Under the pieces are notes generated by a model that was not told where the DNA came from, ran no database searches, and saw only the letters and a list, made by a program, of their open reading frames with translations. From positions 62,001-126,000 of the forward strand of contig NZ_NTJD01000003.1 in NCBI RefSeq assembly GCF_002358085.1: a stretch of 64,000 bases of DNA, read 5' to 3'. Within the stretch, counting starts at the first letter, position 1. Every line of letters begins with the position of its first letter. Shown piece by piece: positions 34,553-45,664 of this stretch. Made by a program: the position numbers and the translations under genes. This DNA is from Pseudothioclava arenosa (GTDB taxonomy: Bacteria > Pseudomonadota > Alphaproteobacteria > Rhodobacterales > Rhodobacteraceae).

Positions 34553-36613
34553 ATGCCGGATCTGTTGATTGAGCTTTTCTCCGAGGAAATGCCCGCCCGC
34601 ATGCAGCCGCGCGCGCGTGACGACCTGCGCAAGCTGGTGACCGACGGGCTGGTCGAGGCCGGGCTGACCTATGGCCATGCCGCCGCCTTCTCGACCCCGC
34701 GCCGCCTCGTGCTGGCGCTGCAGGGCCTGACCAAGGAAAGCCCGACGCTGCGCGAAGAGCGCAAGGGCCCGAAAACCGACGCACCGGAAAAGGCGATCGA
34801 GGGGTTTTTGCGCTCGACCGGCCTCAGCCTTGAGCAGCTGGAAATCCGCGACGACAAGAAGGGGCAGGTCTATTTCGCCGTGACCGAGCGCGCCGGCCGC
34901 CCCGCCGCCGAGATCGTCGCCGACGTGCTGGAAAAGACCATCCGCAACTTCCCCTGGCCGAAGTCGATGCGCTGGGGCTCGGGTAGCCTGCGCTGGGTGC
35001 GCCCCTTGCACTCGATCCTCTGCATCCTGACCGACGAGGCGGGCGCCGAAGTGGTGCCGCTGGACGTTGACGGCATCACCTCGGGCGACACCACGCGCGG
35101 GCATCGTTTCATGGCGCCGGGCGTGATCCGCGTCACCGGCTTCGACGATTACACCGCCAAACTGAAGGCCGCGAAAGTGGTGCTCGACCAGGACGAGCGC
35201 GCTGCCGCGATCTGGCATGACGCGCAGCAGATGGCCTTTGCGCGCGGCCTCGAAGTGGTTGAAGACAAAGGCCTTCTGGCCGAAGTGGCCGGGCTTGTCG
35301 AATGCCCCGTCGCACTGATGGGTGCGATTGCCGAGGACTTCCTTGGCCTGCCGCCCGAGGTGCTGCAAACCTCGATGAAAGAGCACCAGAAATTCTTTTC
35401 GGTGAAGAACCCGAAAACCGGCCGGATCGAGGGCTTTGTCACCGTCGCCAACCGCGAGACCGCCGACCATGGCGAGACGATCCTGAAGGGCAACCTCAAG
35501 GTGCTCTCGGCGCGGCTGTCGGATGCGAAGTTCTTCTGGGAAAACGACCTGCGCACGGTCAAGACCGAGGGGCTGGAAGGCATGGGCGCGGGGCTTGCCA
35601 ATGTGACCTTCCACAACAAGCTGGGTTCGCAGGGTGCCCGCGTTGAGCGCATCGAGGCGCTGGCGCGTGAAATCGCCCCGGTCGTGGGGGCTTCGCCCGA
35701 TCTGGCGGCGGAATCCGCGCGGGTGGCGAAATCCGATCTTCGGTCGGAAATGGTCTATGAATTCCCCGAACTACAGGGGATCATGGGCCGGTATTATGCG
35801 AAAAGTGCAAATCTGCCCGAGGCCGTGGCCGATGCCTGCCGCGATCATTACGCGCCGCTCGGCCCCTCGGACGACGTGCCCTCCGAGCCCGTCTCGGTCG
35901 CCGTCGCGCTGGCCGACAAGATCGACACGCTGACCGGCTTCTGGGCGATCGACGAAAAACCCACCGGCTCGAAAGACCCCTACGCGCTGCGCCGCGCGGC
36001 GCTTGGGGTTATTCGGTTGGTTTTGGCCAATAATCTGCGCGCAAACTTGGCGAAATGGTTCGAGAAAGCCAATTCCGCCACGGACACCGCCGACCTCCTC
36101 GCCTTCTTCCACGACCGTCTCAAGGTGTTCCTGCGTGATCAGGGCATTCGCCATGACGTGATCGACGCGGTGCTGGCGATGGCGGGGAATGACGATCTGA
36201 CGCTGGTGGTGAAGCGTGCCGAGGCGCTCTCGGACTTCCTCAAGACCGAGGATGGCGAGAACCTGATTCAGGGCTTCAAACGCGCGAACAATATCCTCAC
36301 CCAAGCCGAGGAAAAGGACGGGGTCGAATACAGTTTCGGCGCCGATCCGAAGTTTGCCGAGGGCGACGAGGAACGCGCGCTGTTCGCTGCGCTCGATGCG
36401 GCCGAGGCGGCGATTGCCCCCGCGCAGCAGTCCGAGGATTTCGCCGCCGTCATGGCCGAAATGGCCAAGCTCCGCGCGCCGATTGACGCTTTTTTTACTG
36501 CTGTGCAGATCAATGCCGACAACGAGATTCTGCGCCGCAACCGGCTTAATCTCTTGTCGCGGATCCGCCAGATCTGCCTGAGCGTCGCGGACCTGACCAA
36601 ACTCGAAGGCTAA
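34553..36613 (+). CDS. glyS: Glycyl-tRNA synthetase beta subunit
   Basis: A 686-residue tRNA-recognition subunit. MPDLLIELFSEEMPARMQPRA is the canonical start; KSMRWGSGSLRWVRPLHSI, LGSQGARVERIEALA, ELQGIMGRYYA and DKIDTLTGFWAID are conserved blocks; a DALR-like helical C-terminus ends the protein. Length is normal. Confidence 0.97.
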   Translation: MPDLLIELFSEEMPARMQPRARDDLRKLVTDGLVEAGLTYGHAAAFSTPRRLVLALQGLTKESPTLREERKGPKTDAPEKAIEGFLRSTGLSLEQLEIRDDKKGQVYFAVTERAGRPAAEIVADVLEKTIRNFPWPKSMRWGSGSLRWVRPLHSILCILTDEAGAEVVPLDVDGITSGDTTRGHRFMAPGVIRVTGFDDYTAKLKAAKVVLDQDERAAAIWHDAQQMAFARGLEVVEDKGLLAEVAGLVECPVALMGAIAEDFLGLPPEVLQTSMKEHQKFFSVKNPKTGRIEGFVTVANRETADHGETILKGNLKVLSARLSDAKFFWENDLRTVKTEGLEGMGAGLANVTFHNKLGSQGARVERIEALAREIAPVVGASPDLAAESARVAKSDLRSEMVYEFPELQGIMGRYYAKSANLPEAVADACRDHYAPLGPSDDVPSEPVSVAVALADKIDTLTGFWAIDEKPTGSKDPYALRRAALGVIRLVLANNLRANLAKWFEKANSATDTADLLAFFHDRLKVFLRDQGIRHDVIDAVLAMAGNDDLTLVVKRAEALSDFLKTEDGENLIQGFKRANNILTQAEEKDGVEYSFGADPKFAEGDEERALFAALDAAEAAIAPAQQSEDFAAVMAEMAKLRAPIDAFFTAVQINADNEILRRNRLNLLSRIRQICLSVADLTKLEG

Positions 36614-36635
36614 GCCTTCCCATCGCCACGAATAT

Positions 36636-36668
36636 CCCCGCCGGAGGCTTCCTCGGGCGGGGTTTTCT
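36636..36668 (+). terminator. Terminator after glyS
   Basis: CCCCGCC (36636-36642) pairs with GGCGGGG (36656-36662), followed by TTTTCTTT. Confidence 0.8.
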
Positions 36669-36708
36669 TTGGTGGTGACAGAATCCGCGCCTTCATCGAA
36701 ATGACATG

Positions 36709-36736
36709 TTGCCCCGAGGCCAAAAGCGCCTATCCT
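36709..36736 (+). promoter_or_regulatory. Promoter of the PPDK-like gene
   Basis: TTGCCC (36709-36714), 16 bases, TATCCT (36731-36736), 25 bases before the ATG at 36762. Confidence 0.55.
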
Positions 36737-36761
36737 GCTTGCAAAGCGAGGGCATGCTGCA

Positions 36762-39305
36762 ATGCAGAAACATGTTGATACCATGGAATTTATCGAGCTT
36801 ACGCCGGGCGCCGAGGTGAAAACCACGCGCCATGGCTGGCGCGCGAAATGCCTGCAGCGGCTGATCCGGCTGGAGCTGCCGGTGCCGCGCACCGTGGCTT
36901 TGCCCTGCGATACCGTGCGCGCGATTGCCGCCGGCCATGCCATTGATCGCGATCATCTTTCGGAGGCCTTCCCGAGCGATTTTCTAGTTTCCGTGCGTTC
37001 GAGCCCCGAGAACCCTGAATGGGGCGGGCCGGGCACGGTGCTCAATGTCGGGATGAATGATTCGATGCTGGCACGGTTGACCGAGAGCCATGGTGCCGAG
37101 GCGGCGGAGGCGTTGTATCTGCGCTTCGTGCAGAATTACGCGACCCATGTCGACCGGCTCGACCCGGACATGTTCGCCGAAGAGCCCGGGCCGGGCGCTT
37201 TGGAACGGGCGATGGCGACCTATCGACAGGAGCTTGACGAAGGTTTCCCGCAAGACCCGGTTCATCAGCTCGCGCAGGTCTTGCGCTCGATGGCCCGCGC
37301 CTGGGAGGGCACGACCGCGCGGCTTCTGCGCGAGGCCAAAGGCGCGCCGGCGGATGCGGTGCTGGGGCTTGTCGTTCAACAGATGGCGCTTGGGATCGGG
37401 CCGGGCCTGTCGGGTTCGGGGACGATCCAGTTCGTCGATAGCGTGACCGGCGCGCAGCAGATCACGGGCCGGTTCCGCGGCCAGAGCCAGGGACGCAAGC
37501 GCGCGGTCGAGACGCTGTATCTTACGCGCGACCCGCGCGGCGCTTCGCTCGAAGAGGCCAGCCCCGAGACCTTCGCCAAGCTGCAGGAGTTCGGGGATCG
37601 CTGCCGGATCGGGCTGCGCGAAGAGATGCAGCTGGAATTCGCGATCGAGAATAGCGACGTGGCGGTGATCGACGCGGTGCGGGTGGTGCGCTCGTCGCGG
37701 GCGGCGGTCCGGGTTGCGGTGCGACTGGCCGAGCAAGAGATCATCCCGCGCGAAGATGCGCTGCTGCGGGTCGAACCGCGCGCGCTCTCCGAGTTGCTGC
37801 ACTATCAGGTCGATCCGCGTGCGCCGCGCGACGTGCTGGCGCGGGGCATTGCGGCCTCGCCGGGGGCGGCGACGGGCAAGCTGGTATTTTCGGCAGCGGC
37901 GGCGCAGGCCGCAGCCGCCCGCGATGAACGCTGTATTCTTGTGCGCCGCGAAACCTCCCCCGAGGATATTCGCGGCATGCATGCCTCGGTCGCGGTTCTG
38001 ACGGAACGCGGCGGCATCACCAGCCACGCGGCGGTGATCGCGCGTGGCCTGGGCCTGCCCTGCATCGTCGGCTGTTCCGAGATTCAGGTGAATTCGCGCG
38101 ATCGCAGCCTGACCGGCCCCAAGGGCCGGGTGTTCCGCGAGGGTGACCTGGTGACGCTGGATGGCTCGTCGGGCGAGGTGCTCGTGGGCGAGGCGGCGAT
38201 GTTGGAGCCCGCGCTGGACGAGGGATTCCAGACGCTGCTGCATTGGGCGGATACCGTGCGCGACATTGGCATTCGCGCCAATGCCGACACGCCCGACGAT
38301 GCGCGCACCGCGCGGATGTTCGAGGCCGACGGCATCGGCCTGTGCCGGACCGAGCACATGTTCTTTGACGAAGATCGTCTGACCGTGATGCGCGAGATGA
38401 TCTTTGCCGATACGCCCAACGACCGGCGCGTGGCGCTGGAGCGGCTGTTGCCGATGCAGCGCGAAGACTTCAAGGCGCTGTTCGACATCATGGCGGGGCA
38501 GCCGGTCTGCATTCGTCTGTTCGACCCGCCACTGCACGAATTCCTGCCGCATGGCCGCGAGGGCATGCGCGAACTAGCCGAGGCGCTGGATCGCCCTCTG
38601 TCCGAGGTGACGCGCCGGGTCGAGGCGCTCTCGGAGTTCAACCCGATGCTGGGGATGCGGGGCGTGCGCCTTGGCGTGACCGTGCCGGAAATCTACGACA
38701 TGCAGGCCCGCGCAATCTTCGAGGCCACGATCGAGGCCAGCGAGAACGGCGCGCAGGTCGTGCCCGAGATCATGATCCCGCTGGTTTCGGCGCAGCGCGA
38801 GGTCGAGATCGTCAAGACCCGGATCGACGCGGTGGCGAGCGCGGTCAAGAACGAGCGGAAGGCCGATTTCACCTACCGCCTCGGCGTGATGGTGGAGACG
38901 CCGCGCGCCGCGCTACGGGCCGGCGAGATCGCCGAACATGCGGCCTTCCTCTCTTTCGGGACGAACGACCTCACGCAAATGACCTACGGTTTGTCGCGCG
39001 ATGACGCGGGCCGTTTCATGTCGACCTATGTCAATCAGGGCGTCTATTCCGAAGACCCGTTCCATATTCTCGACGTGGAAGGGGTGGGCGAGTTGCTCCT
39101 GATCGGGGCCAGCCGAGGGCGTGCGGCGCGTCCGAATGTGACGATTTCGGTCTGCGGCGAGCATGGCGGCAACCCCGAATCAATTGCATTTTGTCGCGCG
39201 GCAGGAATGGATTACGTTTCGTGTTCGCCGTTCCGGGTCCCTGTAGCGCGCCTTGCGGCCGCGCATTTTGCACTTTTGGCGCCACGCAAGGGCGGGCCGT
39301 TCTGA
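36762..39305 (+). CDS. Pyruvate,phosphate dikinase-like protein with degenerate ATP-grasp region
   Basis: An 847-residue protein. The swivelling phospho-His domain is intact (GGITSHAAVIARG, H422), and so is the PEP/pyruvate barrel: CRTEHMFF, RLFDPPLHEFLP, NPMLGMRGVRL, FGTNDLTQMTYG and the acid-base Cys C798 in CGEHGGNPESI. In contrast, the N-terminal nucleotide domain lacks GGKGA (here TTRHGWRAK, 21-29). It has SVRSSPENPEW instead of SVRSGA, lacks the TRNP arginine (QFVDSV, 223-228), and lacks the QTR end (IDAVR, 303-307). It may not use ATP in the usual way. It follows glyS, where related bacteria carry ppdK. True catalytic PPDK remains possible. Confidence 0.75.
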   Translation: MQKHVDTMEFIELTPGAEVKTTRHGWRAKCLQRLIRLELPVPRTVALPCDTVRAIAAGHAIDRDHLSEAFPSDFLVSVRSSPENPEWGGPGTVLNVGMNDSMLARLTESHGAEAAEALYLRFVQNYATHVDRLDPDMFAEEPGPGALERAMATYRQELDEGFPQDPVHQLAQVLRSMARAWEGTTARLLREAKGAPADAVLGLVVQQMALGIGPGLSGSGTIQFVDSVTGAQQITGRFRGQSQGRKRAVETLYLTRDPRGASLEEASPETFAKLQEFGDRCRIGLREEMQLEFAIENSDVAVIDAVRVVRSSRAAVRVAVRLAEQEIIPREDALLRVEPRALSELLHYQVDPRAPRDVLARGIAASPGAATGKLVFSAAAAQAAAARDERCILVRRETSPEDIRGMHASVAVLTERGGITSHAAVIARGLGLPCIVGCSEIQVNSRDRSLTGPKGRVFREGDLVTLDGSSGEVLVGEAAMLEPALDEGFQTLLHWADTVRDIGIRANADTPDDARTARMFEADGIGLCRTEHMFFDEDRLTVMREMIFADTPNDRRVALERLLPMQREDFKALFDIMAGQPVCIRLFDPPLHEFLPHGREGMRELAEALDRPLSEVTRRVEALSEFNPMLGMRGVRLGVTVPEIYDMQARAIFEATIEASENGAQVVPEIMIPLVSAQREVEIVKTRIDAVASAVKNERKADFTYRLGVMVETPRAALRAGEIAEHAAFLSFGTNDLTQMTYGLSRDDAGRFMSTYVNQGVYSEDPFHILDVEGVGELLLIGASRGRAARPNVTISVCGEHGGNPESIAFCRAAGMDYVSCSPFRVPVARLAAAHFALLAPRKGGPF

Positions 39306-39524
39306 TCGCGCGTCCGTAACAAAATTTTTGCATAAATTTCATAAGCCTAAGGCTGAATGGCCTTGGGTCGGTCTGGTTTTTCTGTCGGGCCGATAGGCGG
39401 GTTTTTGCCGCAGTGCAGCAATTTCTTTGCCCGTTAATTGCGCATTTTATAGACTTGAATTGGTTTTGAGGTTATTCGGCGCCCGTTCCGGTTAACCGGG
39501 GCGGCAACTTATCGGAAGTAGTCA

Positions 39525-40157
39525 ATGTCTATGCTGAAGAGCTGGGCGGGGGGCGCATTGCTCTCTCTCGTCCTCGCCGGAGGCTTGCATGCCGAGGTCA
39601 CGGTAAGCCAGTCTAACGATCCGAACGCAGTCGAGGAGCAAGGGCTTCTTGCGCTGATGTTTCAGGAAAAGGCCGCGCTGAATGCGGTTTCGTCTGCGCG
39701 TGTGCAGGCCCTTACCCGGGCTCCGCAAGCGCGTGGTGGCAACAAGACGATCAATCCTGAGCAACTCGCCTGTCTGAGCGATGTTGTTTACCACGAAGCG
39801 CGCGGCGAGAGCGTCGCGGGGCAGCAGGCCGTTGCCGAGGTCGTGCTGAACCGGGTCGACGACCCGGCGTTTCCGAACACCGTTTGCGGTGTCGTCTATC
39901 AAGGCAGCAGCCGTGGGTGCCAGTTCAGCTGGACCTGCGACGGGCGTTCGGACAACATCCGCAATGCTCAGGCCTATGCCCGTATCAAGGATATGGCGCG
40001 CGACATGCTGTCGGGCGCGTCGCGCGACCTGACCGATGGCGCGACCTATTTCCACACCCCGGCGGTTCAGCCGTCGTGGTCGCGGAAATTCACCCGCACC
40101 ACCAAGATCGGGGCGCATATCTTCTATCGCAAAGGCAAGCGCGTCGCGGCCAACTGA
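39525..40157 (+). CDS. Cell-wall hydrolase, SleB family (Hydrolase_2)
   Basis: A 210-residue exported protein with signal sequence MSMLKSWAGGALLSLVLAGG ending LHA. The catalytic domain starts near 80: ACLSDVVYHEARGESVAGQQ carries the catalytic Glu E91, followed by AVAEVVLNRV and CQFSWTCDG, the SleB/CwlJ signature. It probably cleaves peptidoglycan glycan strands as a lytic transglycosylase. It is preceded by a 219-base AT-rich gap and followed by a terminator. Confidence 0.88.
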   Translation: MSMLKSWAGGALLSLVLAGGLHAEVTVSQSNDPNAVEEQGLLALMFQEKAALNAVSSARVQALTRAPQARGGNKTINPEQLACLSDVVYHEARGESVAGQQAVAEVVLNRVDDPAFPNTVCGVVYQGSSRGCQFSWTCDGRSDNIRNAQAYARIKDMARDMLSGASRDLTDGATYFHTPAVQPSWSRKFTRTTKIGAHIFYRKGKRVAAN

Positions 40158-40187
40158 GGTCGCGGGGCGTCGGCGAAATGACGTTTC

Positions 40188-40213
40188 GGGGTGGGCCAAG
40201 GCCCGCCCTTTTT
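40188..40213 (+). terminator. Terminator after the cell-wall hydrolase gene
   Basis: GGGTGGGCC-AA-GGCCCGCCC followed by TTTTT; one T-G mismatch pair in the stem. Confidence 0.75.
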
Positions 40214-40245
40214 CTATGATCGCGCCAAACAGCCCGGAACAGGCC

Positions 40246-41166
40246 ATGACCAGCGATATTTCTCTTGCCTTCGCGCATCCCGAAGAGCGCGCGCTCGCAT
40301 CCGCCCCGGCGGACCCGCGCGACCGGATCAGTTTGCGCGATCACGTGGTCGAAGCCGATATCGGTGCTTTCCAACAAGAGCGCGGCCAGCAGCAACGCCT
40401 GCGCTTCAACGTGGTGGTCGAGGTCCGGCCCGCGCCCGCGCCGCTTGACGATGACGTGGACCGGATCCTTAGCTACGACCGGATCACCGAGGCGATCGCG
40501 GCTGAACTGGCGGCGGAGCGGCTGAACCTGCTGGAAACGCTGGCCGAGCGTGTGGCCGAGCGCGTGTTGCTGGAGCCGCAGGCGATGCGCGTTTTCGTGC
40601 GGGTCGAAAAGCTCGACCGCGGCCCCGGCGCGCTTGGCGTCGAGATCGTGCGATCGCGTGCCTCGGTGCCAGTGCAAGCGCTGGCCGAGGATGGCTCCGA
40701 AGAGGCGTTGCACCCGGTTGTGGCCTATCTGTCGAACGATGCGATCCTGGCCGAAGACCTCGGTGCGCGGCTCGATGCGCTGCAAGCCAGCGGCGCGCCG
40801 GTGATCCTCGCGGTCGGCATGCCCGACCTGCCGGTGCCGATGACCGGGCAGAAGCCGACGCAACGGCGCATCAACCTGCTCGCGATTGAGCAGAACGCCT
40901 GGGTTCTGGCCGCGCGCGATCCGCGCTGCGTCGTTGTCGCGAGCCGCACCGAGATCGACTGGGCGATGAAACACGGGCAGATGGTGGTTTGGGCGCCGTC
41001 CAAGATCGTGCTCGATGCGGTTGACGGCCCGAAGGCGCCCGCACGCGATGCCGTGGCGCTGACGCTCTGGCTGGCCGAGCAATTGGCGGCGCAACGGCTG
41101 GAGCTTCACGGCGATGTTTCAGCTCCGGCAGGAAGCCGCGTGCCGGTCGAGGCGTATCCGCTCTGA
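40246..41166 (+). CDS. folB: Dihydroneopterin aldolase with extra C-terminal domain
   Basis: A 306-residue protein about 2.5 times the usual FolB length. Residues about 25-140 are FolB: ISLRDHVVEADIGAFQQERG, YDRITEAI, LAERVAERVL and the catalytic Lys in VRVEKLDRGPGALGVEI. Residues about 155-300 form an additional domain I do not recognise (ALHPVVAYLSNDAILAEDLG). FolB converts dihydroneopterin to 6-hydroxymethyl-dihydropterin in folate synthesis. I chose ATG 40246 because 40216 almost abuts the upstream terminator. Confidence 0.8.
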   Translation: MTSDISLAFAHPEERALASAPADPRDRISLRDHVVEADIGAFQQERGQQQRLRFNVVVEVRPAPAPLDDDVDRILSYDRITEAIAAELAAERLNLLETLAERVAERVLLEPQAMRVFVRVEKLDRGPGALGVEIVRSRASVPVQALAEDGSEEALHPVVAYLSNDAILAEDLGARLDALQASGAPVILAVGMPDLPVPMTGQKPTQRRINLLAIEQNAWVLAARDPRCVVVASRTEIDWAMKHGQMVVWAPSKIVLDAVDGPKAPARDAVALTLWLAEQLAAQRLELHGDVSAPAGSRVPVEAYPL

Positions 41167-41204
41167 GCCCTTGCCAAGCCGCGCCCGATCGGGTGAATGG
41201 AGCC

Positions 41205-42236
41205 ATGAGCAAGGTTTACTATCGCCCGATCGCCCGCACCGATACCGCCCGTTCCGAAGCCGCGCTGCCGCTTGCCGGTGGCTGGTGCTGGTTTGACGAG
41301 GTCGAATGGATCGAGCGCGGTGGCACGCGCGAGGTTCTGCCCGCCTCTCATCTGCCCGAAGACGTGCTGGAGCGGCTGACCACGCGCCGCGCGCCGGTCG
41401 CAGGCCTCGGGATGGAGCGCCCGCGGATCATGGGTATCCTCAACCTTACGCCCGACAGCTTTTCCGACGGCGGTCTTTTCGACGACCCCGAACTGGCGCT
41501 GGAACGCGCCGAGGCGCTGATCACGGCGGGCGCGGAGATCCTTGATATCGGTGGCGAATCCACCCGGCCCGGTGCTCAGGAAGTGCCCGTCGATGAGGAG
41601 ATTGAGCGCACCGCTCCGGTGATCGCGACGCTGCGCGACATGGGCTTCGAAGCGCCGATCTCGATCGACACGCGCAAGGCGCTGGTCGCGGATGCGGCGG
41701 TCGAGGCGGGCGCGGATATGTTCAATGACGTCTCGGCGATGGAGTTCGACCCCGAGATGGTCGAGCTGACCGCGATCACGGGCCTGCCGATCTGCCTGAT
41801 GCATGCGCAGGGCCTGCCCGAGACGATGCAGGACGACCCGAATTATGGAGACGTGTTGCTGGAGGTGTATGATTACCTCGAAGAGCGCATCGCGCTGGCC
41901 GAGGCGCATGGCATCTCGCGCGACAAGATTGTGGTCGATCCGGGGATCGGCTTTGGCAAGACGCTGGAGCACAATCTGACGCTGTTGGCCGGGCTCAGCC
42001 TGTTCCATACGCTGGGTTGCCCGATCCTTTTGGGGGTGTCGCGCAAGCGGTTTATCGGTGAAATCGGTCAGGCCCCTGAGGCGCGTAATCGCGCGCCGGG
42101 CACGCTCGCGGTGACGCTTGCGGCACTGGGGCAGGGGGCGCAGATCCACCGCGTGCACGATGTCGCGGAAATCGCCCAAGGGCTGCGGCTTTGGGAAGCG
42201 ATGACAATAGGTTACGGCGAGGGGGACGAGGCATGA
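41205..42236 (+). CDS. folP: Dihydropteroate synthase
   Basis: A 343-residue enzyme. After an N-terminal extension of about 70 residues ([12 protein letters not shown]...), the barrel starts [15 protein letters not shown], followed by [41 protein letters not shown] and [11 protein letters not shown], all intact. It joins p-aminobenzoate to the pterin; sulfonamides target this site. GGAG precedes the ATG. The stop overlaps glmM (ATGA). Confidence 0.95.
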   Translation: MSKVYYRPIARTDTARSEAALPLAGGWCWFDEVEWIERGGTREVLPASHLPEDVLERLTTRRAPVAGLGMERPRIMGILNLTPDSFSDGGLFDDPELALERAEALITAGAEILDIGGESTRPGAQEVPVDEEIERTAPVIATLRDMGFEAPISIDTRKALVADAAVEAGADMFNDVSAMEFDPEMVELTAITGLPICLMHAQGLPETMQDDPNYGDVLLEVYDYLEERIALAEAHGISRDKIVVDPGIGFGKTLEHNLTLLAGLSLFHTLGCPILLGVSRKRFIGEIGQAPEARNRAPGTLAVTLAALGQGAQIHRVHDVAEIAQGLRLWEAMTIGYGEGDEA

Positions 42237-43579
42237 CGCGCAAGCTTTTCGGCACCGACGGGGTGCGTGGCGAGGCCAATAGCGGCAATATGACCGCCGA
42301 AATGGCGCTGCGTCTGGGCGCGGCTGCGGGGCGGTATTTCCGCCGCGATCATTCCACCCGCCACCGTGTGGTAATCGGCAAGGACACGCGGCTGTCGGGC
42401 TATATGTTCGAGAATGCGCTGACCGCGGGGCTGACCTCGACCGGGATGAACGTGCTGTTGCTCGGGCCGGTGCCGACGCCGGCGGTGGGCTATCTGACGC
42501 GTTCGATGCGCGCCGATCTTGGGATCATGATCTCGGCCTCGCACAACCCGGCAAAAGACAATGGAATCAAGTTCTTCGGCCCCGATGGCTTCAAGCTCTC
42601 GGACGAGGCCGAGGCGGAGATCGAGGCGCTTGTCGCGGGTGAAATCCAGCTCGCGCAGCCGATGAATATCGGGCGTGCGAAGCGGATCGACGACGGCCTT
42701 GGGCGCTATGTGGAATACGCGAAAACCACCTTCCCGGCGCGCGGACGGCTCTCGGGGCTGAAGGTGGTCGTCGATTGCGCGAATGGCGCGGCCTACAAGG
42801 CGGCACCCGAGGTTCTTTGGGAGTTGGGCTGTGAGGTGATCCCGGTCGGTGTGGCTCCGAACGGATTGAATATCAACGAGAAATGCGGCTCGACCTATAC
42901 GCAGACCTGCGCCGAGGCGGTGGTCGCGCATGGCGCCGATCTGGGGATCAGCCTCGATGGCGATGCCGATCGGGTGATGATCGTTGATGAAACGGGTCGT
43001 GTGGCCGATGGCGATCAGATCATGGCGCTGTTCGCGCGCCGCTGGGCCGAAGCCGGTACGCTGCGCGGCGGGGCGCTGGTTGCGACGGTGATGTCGAACC
43101 TCGGTCTTGAGCGGTTCATGGACAGCCTCGGGCTGGGGCTGGAACGCACCGCCGTTGGCGACCGTTACGTGGTTGAACGGATGCGTGCGGGCGGCTTTAA
43201 CCTTGGCGGCGAGCAATCGGGCCATATCGTGATGACCGATTTTGCCACCACCGGCGACGGGCTGATGGCGGGGCTGCAATTCCTGGCTGCCATGGCCGAG
43301 ACCGGCCAGCGGGCTTCGGAGCTGGTGCGGCAATTCGAAACCGTGCCGCAGATGTTGAAAAATGTGCGCTATCAGGCAGGACAAGCACCCCTGGACGCTG
43401 AAAATGTTCGAAAAGTGATTGAGGTCTCGGAGGCCGAGATCGCTGGCAAGGGCCGAATCCTGATCCGGAAATCCGGGACCGAACCGCTGATCCGGGTGAT
43501 GGCGGAATGCGAGGATGAGGCACTTCTGACCCGCACGGTCGAGCGCATCGTCGAGGCGGTTGAGGCGGCGGCGGGCTGA
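42233..43579 (+). CDS. glmM: Phosphoglucosamine mutase
   Basis: A 448-residue alpha-D-phosphohexomutase making glucosamine-1-phosphate for peptidoglycan and [16 protein letters not shown] starts the protein, the phospho-Ser is S103 in [12 protein letters not shown], the metal loop is LDGDADRVM, the sugar loop GGEQSGH, and the phosphate loop [16 protein letters not shown] 42233 overlaps the folP stop. Confidence 0.96.
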   Translation: MTRKLFGTDGVRGEANSGNMTAEMALRLGAAAGRYFRRDHSTRHRVVIGKDTRLSGYMFENALTAGLTSTGMNVLLLGPVPTPAVGYLTRSMRADLGIMISASHNPAKDNGIKFFGPDGFKLSDEAEAEIEALVAGEIQLAQPMNIGRAKRIDDGLGRYVEYAKTTFPARGRLSGLKVVVDCANGAAYKAAPEVLWELGCEVIPVGVAPNGLNINEKCGSTYTQTCAEAVVAHGADLGISLDGDADRVMIVDETGRVADGDQIMALFARRWAEAGTLRGGALVATVMSNLGLERFMDSLGLGLERTAVGDRYVVERMRAGGFNLGGEQSGHIVMTDFATTGDGLMAGLQFLAAMAETGQRASELVRQFETVPQMLKNVRYQAGQAPLDAENVRKVIEVSEAEIAGKGRILIRKSGTEPLIRVMAECEDEALLTRTVERIVEAVEAAAG

Positions 43580-43582
43580 ACC

Positions 43583-43978
43583 TCAGCGCGCTTCAAACAG
43601 GTAGGCGTAGCCCCCCAGAAGGGCGATGAGGCAGCTTACTGCGGTCAGAAGCAGCCCGGCGAGCACCCAGCCGCCGCGCGCCGATGTGCGTGCCCGGACC
43701 TTGAAAAGCGCCAGCAACAAAAGTGCCTGCCAGACCGCCGAGGCCGCAAAAACGCCGCCCAAAAACCCGTTCAGGGCGCCCGGCGCGCTTGCCACGATCA
43801 ATCCGACCACGAGCATCAGCACGGGCACGGTGAAGAGCTGCACCCCGTAGTTGCCCAGCCAGAACGTATCCCCGAACCCGAGTTGACCGGAGAGCAGCTC
43901 CTTGAACCAGCGCAAGGAGAAATACCGCGCGCGGGTTTCGGCGATTTCCTCAAGTTCGGTTTCGGTCGGATTGGTCAT
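43583..43978 (-). CDS. Hypothetical three-helix membrane protein
   Basis: A 131-residue protein from MTNPTETELEEIAETRARYF. An acidic amphipathic N-terminus is followed by three hydrophobic segments (VQLFTVPVLMLVVGLIVA, FLGGVFAASAVWQALLLLALF, WVLAGLLLTAVSCLIALLGG). It is convergent with glmM, three bases apart. Function unknown. Confidence 0.75.
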   Translation of the reverse strand: MTNPTETELEEIAETRARYFSLRWFKELLSGQLGFGDTFWLGNYGVQLFTVPVLMLVVGLIVASAPGALNGFLGGVFAASAVWQALLLLALFKVRARTSARGGWVLAGLLLTAVSCLIALLGGYAYLFEAR

Positions 43979-44009
43979 GGCGCGGCTCCTGTTTGGCGGG
44001 ACCCTGAAC

Positions 44010-44037
44010 GAAAAAGGGGCGCCCTGCAAGGCGCCCC
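44010..44037 (-). terminator. ilvC terminator
   Basis: GGGGCGCC (44016-44023) pairs with GGCGCCCC (44030-44037); on the minus strand it is followed by TTTTT. Confidence 0.8.
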
Positions 44038-44058
44038 CCTGATGCGAATGGCCGCAGC

Positions 44059-45192
<1,134 letters not shown>

Positions 45193-45205
45193 TTATGAAA
45201 AATTC

Positions 45206-45664
45206 ATGCAGATTGATGATGCCGACCGACGACTCTTGCGCCATCTGATGGCCGACCCCGCCTTGCCGACGGCCGAGCTGGCCGAGCGCGCGGGGCTGAC
45301 TGTGGCCACCTGCTGGCGGCGGCTGGAGCGGCTTAAGGAGCGCGGCATCCTGCGTGGCGAGGAGGCGCGCATCGACTGGCGCGCACTGGGGTGGGAGGTC
45401 GAGGTGTCGCTGCGTTTCACCCTCGACAAGACCAATCCGCGCGCCTTCGACGAGTTCATCTCGGCCGCGCGCGAGGTGCCGGAAGTCATTGAAATCCAGA
45501 CATTCCTTGGGCAGACCGACCTGCGCCTGAATATGATCGCGCGCGACATGCAGCACTATCAGGAGATCTACCGCGAGCGGATCCTCGCGCTGCCGCATAT
45601 CGCCGATCTCGATGCGCTGATGCTGGTCGCGACGATCAAGGAGAGCGCGGAGTTGCCGCTGTGA
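45206..45664 (+). CDS. Lrp/AsnC family regulator, first of a pair
   Basis: A 152-residue protein: winged helix-turn-helix at about 5-50 (DRRLLRHLMADPALPTAELA, GLTVATCWRRLERL) and a RAM/AsnC ligand-binding domain (EVIEIQTFLGQTDLRL). The 124-base AT-rich region between it and ilvC is a natural operator region. It overlaps the next gene (GTGA). Confidence 0.88.
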   Translation: MQIDDADRRLLRHLMADPALPTAELAERAGLTVATCWRRLERLKERGILRGEEARIDWRALGWEVEVSLRFTLDKTNPRAFDEFISAAREVPEVIEIQTFLGQTDLRLNMIARDMQHYQEIYRERILALPHIADLDALMLVATIKESAELPL

